This document shows positions 38,521 to 46,609 of a DNA stretch of 64,000 nucleotides, in pieces. Each line of letters opens with the position of its first letter. Position 1 is the first letter of the stretch. Below the pieces are notes generated by a model. It did no database searches, had not been told where the DNA came from, and was given only the letters and a program-made list of their open reading frames with translations. The position numbers and the translations under genes were made by a program. The stretch spans positions 689,332 to 753,331 of the forward strand of contig AZIN01000001.1 of assembly GCA_000511875.1 (NCBI GenBank), in the 5' to 3' direction. The DNA comes from Gammaproteobacteria bacterium MOLA455 (lineage in GTDB: Bacteria; Pseudomonadota; Gammaproteobacteria; Pseudomonadales; Porticoccaceae).

Positions 38521-38642
38521 GTTGCTCTTAGTCGTTAGTGTTGAAGCGGAGAATAACTGCAGTGGCCACTCGGCTGATCTGAGATCGGGGACGATTGTAT
38601 AGGGCCAGCCACATTGTGGCCAACCATTACGGGTTCAGCCTG

Positions 38643-38722
38643 TTGAACTCTTTTGAACAACCTTGAACTCTTTTGAACAACCTTGAACAACCTTGAACTC
38701 TTTTGAACAACTTTGAACAATC
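38643..38722. repeat. 10-bp tandem repeat upstream of recQ
   Basis: Eight consecutive 10-base units all begin TTGAAC (TTGAACTCTT and TTGAACAACC alternating, then variants). The period equals one DNA helix turn, so the motif faces the same side each time. It lies upstream of recQ on the minus strand, beyond the terminator of the neighbouring oxidoreductase gene. Confidence 0.8.
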
Positions 38723-38750
38723 GCCAAACGTTATAGATAACAGCACAGGC

Positions 38751-38783
38751 AAAAAAAAGGGTCCGCAGTTGCAGACCCTTTTT
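38751..38783 (-). terminator. Intrinsic terminator after the quinone oxidoreductase gene
   Basis: On the minus strand GGGTC ... GACCC forms a GC-rich stem around TGCAACTGCG, followed by eight T. The opposite strand has five T after the stem, so it may work both ways. It lies 18 bases after the stop codon of the oxidoreductase gene. Confidence 0.85.
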
Positions 38784-38800
38784 GTCTCGGCAGCAAACTA

Positions 38801-39778
38801 TCACGCCATAGACAGGATTACTTTACCCTTGGCACGTCGCTCAGAGATTGAAGCAAAGGCCTCTTGGTAATCAGCCAGCGGATAGACCTCGGTGACCAAT
38901 GGTGAAAACTGGCCGCCGTCAATCATAGCAATCAGCTCATCAAAGTTATTCCGCGACTCGAGGGGGAATCTGGCGGCCCACGCACCCCAAAAAACGCCAA
39001 CTAAAGAAGCGCCCTTTAACAAACACAGGTTGAGCGGGATTTTGGGAATCGGACCAGAGGCAAAACCAATCACTAAGAAACGACCGTCCCAGGCAATAGC
39101 TCTAAAAGCCTGCTCGGAGAAATCGCCGCCGACGGGATCATAGATCACATCTGCACCTTTGCCACCGGTGAGCTGTTTAACTTTGTCTTTGAGGTTTTCG
39201 GTGGTGTAGTTAATGCGCAAATCCGCACCAGCTTCGCAGGCAAAATCCAATTTCTCTTCAGTGCTGGCTGCGGCAATAACTGTTGCACCCATGGCTTTAG
39301 CAATTTGAATAGTCGCAATGCCCACACCACCAGCTGCACCCAATACCAACAGTGTTTCGCCAGGCTGAATGTTGGCCTGCTGTTTAAGGGCGTAATAAGA
39401 CGTGCCATAGGTAATCGCAAAACCGGCAGCCTGTTCAAAGGACATGGTTTCACCCATGGCAAAAGCGCCGTGTTCAGAACCCACACACTGCTCAGCAAAA
39501 CCACCAATCTGGACAGTTGAAACCACTTTGTCACCGATTTTTAAACTGCTTACACCCTCACCTATAGCAGTGACAACACCGGCTAATTCAGCGCCGGGAA
39601 CAAATGGCAGCTCTGGTTTAAATTGATACTTTCCCTGAATGGTTAAGACATCGGGAAAGTTAACCCCGGCCGCTTTAACATCAACCAGAATTTCTCCTTT
39701 GCCAGGGGTTGGCGCTGGGCGTTCTTCGAGGGCTAAATTTTCAGTGGGTCCAAACTCATTACAGACTAACGCTTTCAT
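38801..39778 (-). CDS. NADPH:quinone oxidoreductase family (MDR) protein
   Basis: A 325-residue zinc-free medium-chain dehydrogenase/reductase. The GroES-like half reads MKALVCNEFGPTENLALEER and AAGVNFPDVLTIQGKYQ; the NADPH-binding Rossmann fold carries LVLGAAGGVGIATIQIAKAM. No catalytic or structural zinc ligands are present, which fits quinone oxidoreductases and enoyl reductases. It follows an acyl-CoA dehydrogenase gene by about 160 bases in the same direction and ends in a terminator, so it closes the acyl-CoA dehydrogenase cluster. Quinone, enoyl-CoA or ketone reduction are all possible. Confidence 0.88.
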   Translation of the reverse strand: MKALVCNEFGPTENLALEERPAPTPGKGEILVDVKAAGVNFPDVLTIQGKYQFKPELPFVPGAELAGVVTAIGEGVSSLKIGDKVVSTVQIGGFAEQCVGSEHGAFAMGETMSFEQAAGFAITYGTSYYALKQQANIQPGETLLVLGAAGGVGIATIQIAKAMGATVIAAASTEEKLDFACEAGADLRINYTTENLKDKVKQLTGGKGADVIYDPVGGDFSEQAFRAIAWDGRFLVIGFASGPIPKIPLNLCLLKGASLVGVFWGAWAARFPLESRNNFDELIAMIDGGQFSPLVTEVYPLADYQEAFASISERRAKGKVILSMA

Positions 39779-39825
39779 ATTCTTGTCCTAGGCTAGTATT
39801 ATTATTTTGCACTCAGATAGTCGTC

Positions 39826-39876
39826 GGCTTAGGCACCGCGGGCGCCCAATGCTGGGCTTGGGAACGGCCTAAGCCA
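39826..39876. repeat. Nested hairpin between acyl-CoA dehydrogenase and oxidoreductase genes
   Basis: Outer arms GGCTTAGGC and GCCTAAGCC enclose an inner GCCCA/TGGGC stem. No T-run follows, so it is more likely a message-processing or stabilising element than a terminator. Confidence 0.6.
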
Positions 39877-39935
39877 TTGCCCGAGCCTGTCACTGTGGCA
39901 AGCCGATCCTGGTATCTGATGGTCATGCTATTTTC

Positions 39936-41150
39936 TTACATATACTGTTTTATTTCGCGGCGACCAATGACCATGCGGTGGACTGCATCTGGGCCATCAG
40001 CGAAGCGTAATGTACGCTGTCCGCCATACCAAATCGCCAGAGGCGTGTCTTGAGAGAGACCTAATCCACCGTACATCTGCATGGCTTCATCGAGAATCTT
40101 CAGGGCCATATTCGGCGCTGCGACTTTAATCATGGAGATAAACGGCTGTGCTGCATCAGTGCCCACATTGTCCATCAGCCAAGCGGCCTTGAGACACAGC
40201 AGTCGAGTCATCTCAATATCGATCCGCGCCTGGGCAATAATATCCACATTGCCACCCAATTTAGCCAGCGGACGACCGAAGGCTTCACGCTCTAATGAAC
40301 GCTCAATCATCAACTTAAGCGCGGCTTCAGCCATGCCAATAGAACGCATGCAGTGATGAATACGACCAGGCCCTAAACGCCCCTGAGCCACTTCAAAACC
40401 GCGGCCTTCGCCGAGAATCATGTTTTCTTTAGGGACGCGCACATCGGTAAAGCGCATGTGCATATGGCCGTGAGGTGCGTCATCTATGTTAAAGATTTGC
40501 ATGGCACGAAGGTTTTTAACGCCTGGGGTGTCAAATGGCACAAGAACCTGTGAGTGACGCGAGTGACGCGGTGCATCTGGATTGGTATTAACCATCACAA
40601 TAAGAATTTTACAGCGCGGATCACCGGCGCCTGAAATCCAAATTTTCTCGCCATTGAGTACCCACTCGTCGCCATCGGCAACACAGGAGAGAGCAATATT
40701 GGTGGCATCGGAAGAGGCAACATCAGGCTCGGTCATGGCATAGGCAGAGCGAATCTCGCCGGCTAACAGCGGCTTCAACCAGGTTTCTTTCTGCTCTTCG
40801 CTGCAATAACGCGCCAGTACTTCCATATTGCCGGTATCCGGCGCGGCGCAGTTAAACACCTCAGGTGCCAGGTGTGAACGACCGGTTTGCTCTGCAATAT
40901 AAGCGTATTCAACAGTATTGAGACCGTGACCGCCCTCGTAATGGGTGAGGAAGAAGTTCCACAAATTTTTTGCTTTGGCTTTTGATTTTAGACTTTCTAG
41001 AATTTCAGTTTGGCGCTCGGTAAACGTCCAGCGATCGCCCTTCTCTACTTCAGCGTGATATTCCTGCTCTAGGGGCAGAATTTCGACATCAATAAAGTTT
41101 GTTACTTCTTCCAGAATTGGTTTGAGTTTGTCACTAATACCTAAATCCAT
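39936..41150 (-). CDS. Acyl-CoA dehydrogenase (first of three)
   Basis: A 404-residue FAD enzyme that introduces the alpha-beta double bond into an acyl-CoA. Seen are the FAD/substrate segment AYAMTEPDVASSDATNI, WVLNGEKIWISGAGDPRC in the middle domain, and the C-terminal helix region MQMYGGLGLSQDTPLAIWYG. It resembles the ACAD10/11-like group, which often acts on long or branched chains. AAGGA precedes the start. It lies in a run of three acyl-CoA dehydrogenase genes in the same direction, separated by 117 and 31 bases. Confidence 0.92.
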   Translation of the reverse strand: MDLGISDKLKPILEEVTNFIDVEILPLEQEYHAEVEKGDRWTFTERQTEILESLKSKAKAKNLWNFFLTHYEGGHGLNTVEYAYIAEQTGRSHLAPEVFNCAAPDTGNMEVLARYCSEEQKETWLKPLLAGEIRSAYAMTEPDVASSDATNIALSCVADGDEWVLNGEKIWISGAGDPRCKILIVMVNTNPDAPRHSRHSQVLVPFDTPGVKNLRAMQIFNIDDAPHGHMHMRFTDVRVPKENMILGEGRGFEVAQGRLGPGRIHHCMRSIGMAEAALKLMIERSLEREAFGRPLAKLGGNVDIIAQARIDIEMTRLLCLKAAWLMDNVGTDAAQPFISMIKVAAPNMALKILDEAMQMYGGLGLSQDTPLAIWYGGQRTLRFADGPDAVHRMVIGRREIKQYM

Positions 41151-41267
41151 TATCTTTATCCTTCTTATTCTATTTGTGATTTTTATTCTGCCAACATTCT
41201 AATACAGCCAGAACGCAAAGCGGGCCATCATTGCTGATAACCCTCTAATAATCGCTATTTACTGAGT

Positions 41268-42407
41268 TTAATAACCACTCAACTGGGCAAAACGATCGGT
41301 GTGGTAATGGTTGTCACCAAACATCATCTGCGCTGGACGTGCGCGCTTGATAAAGAAGCCAATTTCATATTCATCGGTCATACCAATACCCCCATGCATC
41401 TGAATCGCTTCATTAGTCGCTAGTTCAGTCACCTGGCAAAGTTTGGCCTTAGCTATGCTGGCCAATGCAGGCGCCCTGGCATCACCTTCGTCCATTGCCT
41501 GTAGAGCCTTCAGCACTGCTGACTTGCACAGCTCAACCTGACTCCACCAATCCGCAGCACGATGCTGCAGAGACTGGAACGAACCAATCAAGACACCAAA
41601 CTGCTTGCGTTCTTTTAAGTACTGTAACGTGCGATCAAAGCTCTCTTGGGCAATGCCTAGCAACTCAGCTGCCAAATAGATATTACCGGCATCCAATGTG
41701 GCGGAGAGCGCGGCGAAGCCCTTGCCCTCTTCACCCAGCAGCGCCGCCTCAGCCACTGCTACATTGCTGAAGCGAATATTGGCATAGTTGCGGGTATCGG
41801 TCATGGGAGTGCGCTCAACTTCAACCCCAGCAGCGCTGCGGTCGACAACAAATAAGCTAATGCCGTCTATGTCGCCAGCCTCACCTGCAGTGCGAGCCGC
41901 AACAATTAACTTGTCTGCCGTGCTGCCGTCAGCCACAAAACGTTTCGCGCCATTGAGTAAATAGCCACCATTTTGCTTGACTGCAGTCATGCTGATCGCT
42001 GCCGGTGCATGGTGAATTTTTTCATCGACGGCCAGTGCTGTAGTAATGTCACCGGCGGCAATAGCGCCGAGTAATTCGGTTTTCTGCGCTTCGCTAGCGG
42101 CGCTGTTAATCGCGGTTACGCCCAGCACTGCGGTTGCGAACAGAGGGGACGCCGTCAATGTGCGTCCAGTTTGCTCAACAATTTGACCCATGCCCACATG
42201 ACCAAATTCGAGCCCGCCATAGGCTTCCGGGACCAGTATTGCCGCCCACCCCATATTCGCCATCTGTGCCCAGAGATTGTCTGCATAGCCGGTTTGGCTA
42301 CCTGCATCGCGCTGCTTGCGCAGCTCTGCCAGCGGGGCAAATTCAGCCAGAAAACCCTGGGCTGACTCTTTGAGCATCTGCTGCTCTTGGTTTAATACTA
42401 ATGCCAT
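41268..42407 (-). CDS. Acyl-CoA dehydrogenase (second of three)
   Basis: A 379-residue acyl-CoA dehydrogenase with a full-length three-domain layout. The C-terminal marks IQMHGGIGMTDEYEIGFF are clear, while the middle domain (GGYLLNGAKRFVADGSTADK) is divergent. Such members often pair with a larger partner, as in the heteromeric enzymes of steroid or aromatic side-chain degradation. It starts 31 bases after the stop of the third dehydrogenase gene and is probably co-transcribed and possibly co-assembled with it. AAAGGT precedes the start. Confidence 0.9.
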   Translation of the reverse strand: MALVLNQEQQMLKESAQGFLAEFAPLAELRKQRDAGSQTGYADNLWAQMANMGWAAILVPEAYGGLEFGHVGMGQIVEQTGRTLTASPLFATAVLGVTAINSAASEAQKTELLGAIAAGDITTALAVDEKIHHAPAAISMTAVKQNGGYLLNGAKRFVADGSTADKLIVAARTAGEAGDIDGISLFVVDRSAAGVEVERTPMTDTRNYANIRFSNVAVAEAALLGEEGKGFAALSATLDAGNIYLAAELLGIAQESFDRTLQYLKERKQFGVLIGSFQSLQHRAADWWSQVELCKSAVLKALQAMDEGDARAPALASIAKAKLCQVTELATNEAIQMHGGIGMTDEYEIGFFIKRARPAQMMFGDNHYHTDRFAQLSGY

Positions 42408-42438
42408 GATTCTGTACCTTTAAATTCTGATTATGCTC

Positions 42439-43617
42439 TTAGCCAAGACCGAGAATGTTTTTGGCGATCACGTTGAGCTGAACCTCTGAGGTTCCGCCTT
42501 CGATTGAGTTACCTTTGGTCCGCAACCAGGTGCGTGGCAACCAGCCGCCATTTGACGCCTCGCCTTCCCAGACCAGACCATCGCTGCCGGTAATCTTGAG
42601 CAGTGTTTCAAAGCGACGCTTGTTGAGCTCTGTACCGTAGTACTTAAGCATTGCCGAGGTCGCGCCTACACCCTGTCCGGACTTAACCTCATCAGTGACA
42701 CGCTCTGCCGTCAGGGCAAAACAGGCTTCGTCAATCTCCCAGGTCGCCACTTCAGCACGCAACATTGGGTTGTTCAGGCGGCCCTGTTCAAGGCCCAGCG
42801 TTTTGGCGGCAATCTGACCAAGACTTTCGCCGCCAACATCCGCCAACCCCATGCCGCCAATCATTTCCCGCTCATGGGTCAACAGATACTTAGCAATGGT
42901 CCAACCCTGGTTTATTTCACCCACTACCTGGTCTTTTTCTACCCGCACATCATCGAGAAATGTTTCACAGAAAGGCGAGCTGCCAGAGATAAGCTTGATC
43001 GGCTTGGGTGTAACCCCTGGCGTTTCCATATCAAAGAGCACCAGACTGATACCCATTTGCTTCTTGGCTTCAGTGTCGGTGCGCAGCAAGCAGAACATCC
43101 AGTCGGCTTTATCGCCGTAGGAGGTCCAAACTTTTTGACCATTGGCGATAAAGTGATCGCCCCTATCTTCACCCTTGGCTTGCAGACCAGCCAAATCTGA
43201 GCCAGCACCGGGTTCCGAATAACCCTGGCACCAGCGAATCTCGCCGCGAACAATCGGCGGCAGATGCTGCTGCTTGAGGGCCTCTGAGCCAAACTTGAGC
43301 AGTGCTGGACCAATCATCCAGATACCAAAGCTATCCAGTGGAGAGCGGGCATTGATCCTCGCCAGTTCTTCTTTTAACACCTTGTGTTCGGCTTTGTCTA
43401 AACCGCCGCCGCCATATTCCGCAGGCCAATCTGGCGCTGTCCAGCCTTTGGCTGCCATGCGTTCCATCCACACTTTCTGGTCTTCGCTGGCAAACTTATA
43501 GTTGCGACCGCCCCAACACATATCGTCGCCACCAGCGGTGGATTGGCGCATTGACTCGGGGCAGTTGTGCTCTAGCCAGTCCCGGGTTTGTTGCCTGAAC
43601 GCTTGTAAATCACTCAC
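42439..43617 (-). CDS. Acyl-CoA dehydrogenase (third, first in operon)
   Basis: A 392-residue acyl-CoA dehydrogenase. I chose the GTG at 43617 (MSDLQAFRQQTRDWL) because AGGAG sits six bases upstream; an upstream GTG at 43638 lacks one. Seen are IRWCQGYSEPGAGSDLAGLQ (FAD and substrate contact), FIANGQKVWTSYGDKADWMF and the C-terminal EGGTSEVQLNVIAKNILG. The type is common beside the second gene's type in acyl-CoA dehydrogenase pairs that act on bulky side chains. It is the first gene of the cluster; its promoter lies in the divergent gap to the thioesterase gene. Confidence 0.92.
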   Translation of the reverse strand: MSDLQAFRQQTRDWLEHNCPESMRQSTAGGDDMCWGGRNYKFASEDQKVWMERMAAKGWTAPDWPAEYGGGGLDKAEHKVLKEELARINARSPLDSFGIWMIGPALLKFGSEALKQQHLPPIVRGEIRWCQGYSEPGAGSDLAGLQAKGEDRGDHFIANGQKVWTSYGDKADWMFCLLRTDTEAKKQMGISLVLFDMETPGVTPKPIKLISGSSPFCETFLDDVRVEKDQVVGEINQGWTIAKYLLTHEREMIGGMGLADVGGESLGQIAAKTLGLEQGRLNNPMLRAEVATWEIDEACFALTAERVTDEVKSGQGVGATSAMLKYYGTELNKRRFETLLKITGSDGLVWEGEASNGGWLPRTWLRTKGNSIEGGTSEVQLNVIAKNILGLG

Positions 43618-43984
43618 ATTAGTCTCCTGATGTGTCACAGAGTTAGAAAGGGTTTAGAGGGCGACCGCTCAGATAGCAATCGCTGTGCATTTTTGCTAAA
43701 TTGAACTTACAGTATGTTATTGTGACTTTCAAGTATTGACCCCTAAATGGCTGTTTTATAGTTACCACTGGTCGTTATTTACGCTAGCAATACAGCGTTC
43801 TAACAACCATCATGGCAGTCGCCAGAGCCGACGATACCCAGTCGCTATTGGCGAAGCGATGACCGCAGAGAGCGCCGGAGTATTTCTCCTGGCTATTGAG
43901 TGGCAAAACGTCGGCAGGCTAGTGGTAAAAATTACCGATCAATAGCCACTATTATTAATCGTAAAGTAAAGGAATAAAGACTGC
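43618..43984. other. Divergent promoter region, dehydrogenase cluster and tesB
   Basis: About 370 bases. On the plus strand TTGACC (around 43735) and TATAGT lie 15 bases apart, a poor match to a sigma-70 promoter. No operator or hairpin stands out, and the short frames in it do not look coding. Confidence 0.35.
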
Positions 43985-44866
43985 ATGAGCGAAGCACTGC
44001 AACAACTACTGGATATTCTCGAGCTGGAAAAAATTGACGAGACTATTTATCGCGGCGTGACACCGGAAACCGACAACAAGCGGGTATTTGGCGGTCAGGT
44101 TTTTGCTCAGGCTATGCGTGCGGCTCAGGATACAGTGCCGGAGGATCGCATGGTGCACTCACAGCACGGCTACTTCTTGCGCCCCGGTGATCCCAGCGTG
44201 CCGATTTTGTATCAGGTGGATGGCATTCGTGATGGCGGATCGTTTACCACGCGCAGAGTAGTTGCCTCCCAGCGCGGCAAAGCTATTTTCAGCACTGAAC
44301 TATCCTTCCAAGTGATTGAGCCAGGTCTGTCCCATCAGGCGGATATGCCCGACTGTGTCGGCCCTGAAGGTCTTGAAGATGACAATATCCGCTGGGCCAA
44401 GCTTATAGAATTGATGGCAAACAAAGCCGAAACTGGCGCCATAGCCAATCGCCCGATATTGCGCCCGATTGAAATGCGCACCGTGAACCCAGTGGATCTC
44501 GCCAACCCAACAGTTCATCCCGCGGAGCAATTTGTCTGGGTGAGAGCCGCGGGATCACTGCCGGACAGTGGTCAGGATCCAAGCCTACAGCGCGCTATTT
44601 TGGCCTATGCCTCAGACTTTAGTTTAATGGGGACGTCACTGCTGCCCCACGCAATTAACTTTATGAGTAGCAAGTTGCAGGCGGCATCACTGGATCATTG
44701 CATCTGGTTTCACGATGAATTTAAGGTGGATGAATGGATGCTCTACTGTATGGACAGTCCGCGCAGCAGCCACAGCCGAGGACTGAGCCGCGGTTCGTTT
44801 TTCTCTCGGGATGGCAGACTGGTGGCAAGTACTATCCAGGAGGGTTTGATACGTTTGCGCAGCTAA
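43985..44866 (+). CDS. tesB: Acyl-CoA thioesterase II
   Basis: A 293-residue double-hotdog thioesterase that hydrolyses medium- and long-chain acyl-CoA to free acid and CoA. TesB marks are TPETDNKRVFGGQVFAQAM near the start, HSQHGYFLRPGDPSVPILYQ, and in the second half RAILAYASDFSLMGTSLLPH, DHCIWFHDEFKVDEWMLY and SRGLSRGSFFSRDG. Length matches E. coli TesB (286). It is transcribed away from the acyl-CoA dehydrogenase cluster and ends 27 bases from the convergent small thioesterase gene. It probably relieves CoA sequestration during acyl-CoA breakdown. Confidence 0.95.
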   Translation: MSEALQQLLDILELEKIDETIYRGVTPETDNKRVFGGQVFAQAMRAAQDTVPEDRMVHSQHGYFLRPGDPSVPILYQVDGIRDGGSFTTRRVVASQRGKAIFSTELSFQVIEPGLSHQADMPDCVGPEGLEDDNIRWAKLIELMANKAETGAIANRPILRPIEMRTVNPVDLANPTVHPAEQFVWVRAAGSLPDSGQDPSLQRAILAYASDFSLMGTSLLPHAINFMSSKLQAASLDHCIWFHDEFKVDEWMLYCMDSPRSSHSRGLSRGSFFSRDGRLVASTIQEGLIRLRS

Positions 44867-44893
44867 TCGCTTTGCATACCGCGACGAGCTATT

Positions 44894-45328
44894 TTAAACC
44901 GCTAAAAGCGTCTCTAAAACAGATCTAATTTGAGCCGGAATCGCCACTGACTTATCGGTGGCGCGATTGACAAAGACATGGGTGAAGGAGCCCACTGCTG
45001 AGGCGGTTTCGCTACCCTGTTTAAAAATGGCGATGCCGTATTCCACTGAACTGTTGCCAAGCTTATTGACCCGCAAGCCGGCGTCTATTTTATCCGGGTA
45101 GGCAATCGGCGATTTGTACTGACAGCTGGATGCCACAACAAAACCAATAATCTCGGCGTTGTGAATATCCAAGCCGCCCTCTTCGATCAAGAACCTATTC
45201 GCCACTGAATCAAAGTAGCTGTAGTAGACCACATTGTTTACATGACCATAGATATCATTGTCCATCCAGCGGGTGGTGATATCGGCAAAATAGTTATAGC
45301 TACTGCGTTGGTCGCTATTATCCGTCAT
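44894..45328 (-). CDS. YbgC/4HBT-type acyl-CoA thioesterase
   Basis: A 144-residue single-hotdog thioesterase. The active-site motif reads RWMDNDIYGHVNNVVYYSYF, the Asp-x-x-Gly-His-Val-Asn-Asn pattern of the 4-hydroxybenzoyl-CoA thioesterase family. It begins three bases after the stop of the iron alcohol dehydrogenase gene, so the two are translationally coupled. The monooxygenase upstream is in the same direction. Its acyl-CoA substrate is not known. Confidence 0.88.
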   Translation of the reverse strand: MTDNSDQRSSYNYFADITTRWMDNDIYGHVNNVVYYSYFDSVANRFLIEEGGLDIHNAEIIGFVVASSCQYKSPIAYPDKIDAGLRVNKLGNSSVEYGIAIFKQGSETASAVGSFTHVFVNRATDKSVAIPAQIRSVLETLLAV

Positions 45329-45331
45329 CTG

Positions 45332-46489
45332 TTAAAACGCCTGTTGGTAAATCGAAAGTGCATCATCAAGATGTAGCTCTCGGGGATTATTAATTAATAG
45401 TCGCTGCTGCAACATGGCCTCTTCTGCTAGCTTTGGAAGATCAGTCTCGGCAATATTCATCTGCCTCAATTGGGTTTGCAAACCCAGGTCTGCAGCCAGC
45501 TGTAAAAAGTGTTCCGCCAGTAGCTCGCTGATGTCGAGAGGGTCATTGGGCAGCTCTCTACCGGGCAAAATAATCGGCGCCAACTCAGCGTATAACTCAG
45601 CTGCTGCCGGGGCGTTAAAACGCAGTACATGGGGCAGCACGAGGGAGTTACTTAAACCATGGGGAATATGATAATTGCCACCCAATGGATAGGCCAAGGC
45701 ATGCACTGCGGCCACCGGGGCATTGGCAAAGGCTTGGCCCGCCAACATGGCACCCAATAACATCGCCTCTCGCGCCGCCAAATTATTCCCCTGTTTAACG
45801 GCTGTGGAAATATTGTTCGCCATCAGGCCCAGGGCCTCGCGGGCTAACATATCCGATAAGGAGTTTTTCAAACGCAGGCTGGTGTACGCCTCGATAGCAT
45901 GGACCATGGCATCAATGCCGGTGGCTGCGGTCACCGCAGGGGGCAAGCCCAGCGTCAGCTTGGCATCGAGAATAATCTTGTCCGCTAGAAGGGTTCGACT
46001 GACCACACCGGCCTTGGTGGTCTCACCGGTGGTGATAATCGACACCATGGTGGCTTCAGAACCAGTACCTGCAGTGGTGGGTACCTGAATCAATGGCAGT
46101 CGCCCGCCGTTAATTTGATCCACACCGTAGATATCGGCCAGCTGCTGTTCGCCTTTAATCAGTACCGCGAGCAGCTTGGCCACATCCATAGAGCTGCCAC
46201 CACCAAACCCGATCACGCCATCGCAGCCAAAGGCCTGGGCTGACGACACCGCATCCATAACCACTGACTCAGGGGGATCCGCAACCACATCGGAATAGAT
46301 GCTCAGTTCAATATTATTGGCTTTAAGGTTGGCAACCGCCCCATCTAACAGAGCGTATTGAATAATTCCTGGATCAGTGACGATTAGCGCCCGCTGAATA
46401 CCCATGGTCGCGGCTAAATCGCCCAACTGAGTAGCTGTATCTGGGCCCATCAGAACATCGGATACTGCACTGTAGAAAAAACCATTCAT
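45332..46489 (-). CDS. Iron-containing alcohol dehydrogenase
   Basis: A 385-residue group III NAD(P)-dependent alcohol dehydrogenase. The cofactor loop is GFGGGSSMDVAKLLA, then VPTTAGTGSEATMVSII; metal ligands are in TGIDAMVHAIEAY (Asp and His) and VHALAYPLGGNYHIPHGLSN (two His). It is a paralogue of the DddB-like enzyme at 61222-62379, with clear divergence. Genes on either side are a flavin monooxygenase and a thioesterase, so it may oxidise an alcohol freed by ester or lactone cleavage. A seven-copy 8-base repeat lies 37 bases before its start, and its ribosome-binding site is weak. Confidence 0.9.
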   Translation of the reverse strand: MNGFFYSAVSDVLMGPDTATQLGDLAATMGIQRALIVTDPGIIQYALLDGAVANLKANNIELSIYSDVVADPPESVVMDAVSSAQAFGCDGVIGFGGGSSMDVAKLLAVLIKGEQQLADIYGVDQINGGRLPLIQVPTTAGTGSEATMVSIITTGETTKAGVVSRTLLADKIILDAKLTLGLPPAVTAATGIDAMVHAIEAYTSLRLKNSLSDMLAREALGLMANNISTAVKQGNNLAAREAMLLGAMLAGQAFANAPVAAVHALAYPLGGNYHIPHGLSNSLVLPHVLRFNAPAAAELYAELAPIILPGRELPNDPLDISELLAEHFLQLAADLGLQTQLRQMNIAETDLPKLAEEAMLQQRLLINNPRELHLDDALSIYQQAF

Positions 46490-46525
46490 AATGTTGTTGC
46501 CGTTTTTTATTCTGCTTTTTTTGTT

Positions 46526-46581
46526 TTTTTATCTTTTTATCTTTTTATCTTTTTATCTTTTTATCTTTTTATCTTTTTATC
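46526..46581. repeat. Seven-copy 8-bp tandem repeat before the alcohol dehydrogenase gene
   Basis: TTTTTATC is repeated seven times without error (GATAAAAA on the minus strand). It lies 37-92 bases upstream of the alcohol dehydrogenase start and 29 bases after the monooxygenase stop. Perfect octamer tracts mutate by slipped pairing, and their position in a leader or promoter can switch expression. Confidence 0.9.
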
Positions 46582-46609
46582 TATGCACTTTACAGTGGCA
46601 CCGAAAATT

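Noticed and set aside
43736-43945. 69-residue frame before tesB
   Set aside because: No ribosome-binding site, no family resemblance, and it fills the region where divergent promoters are needed.
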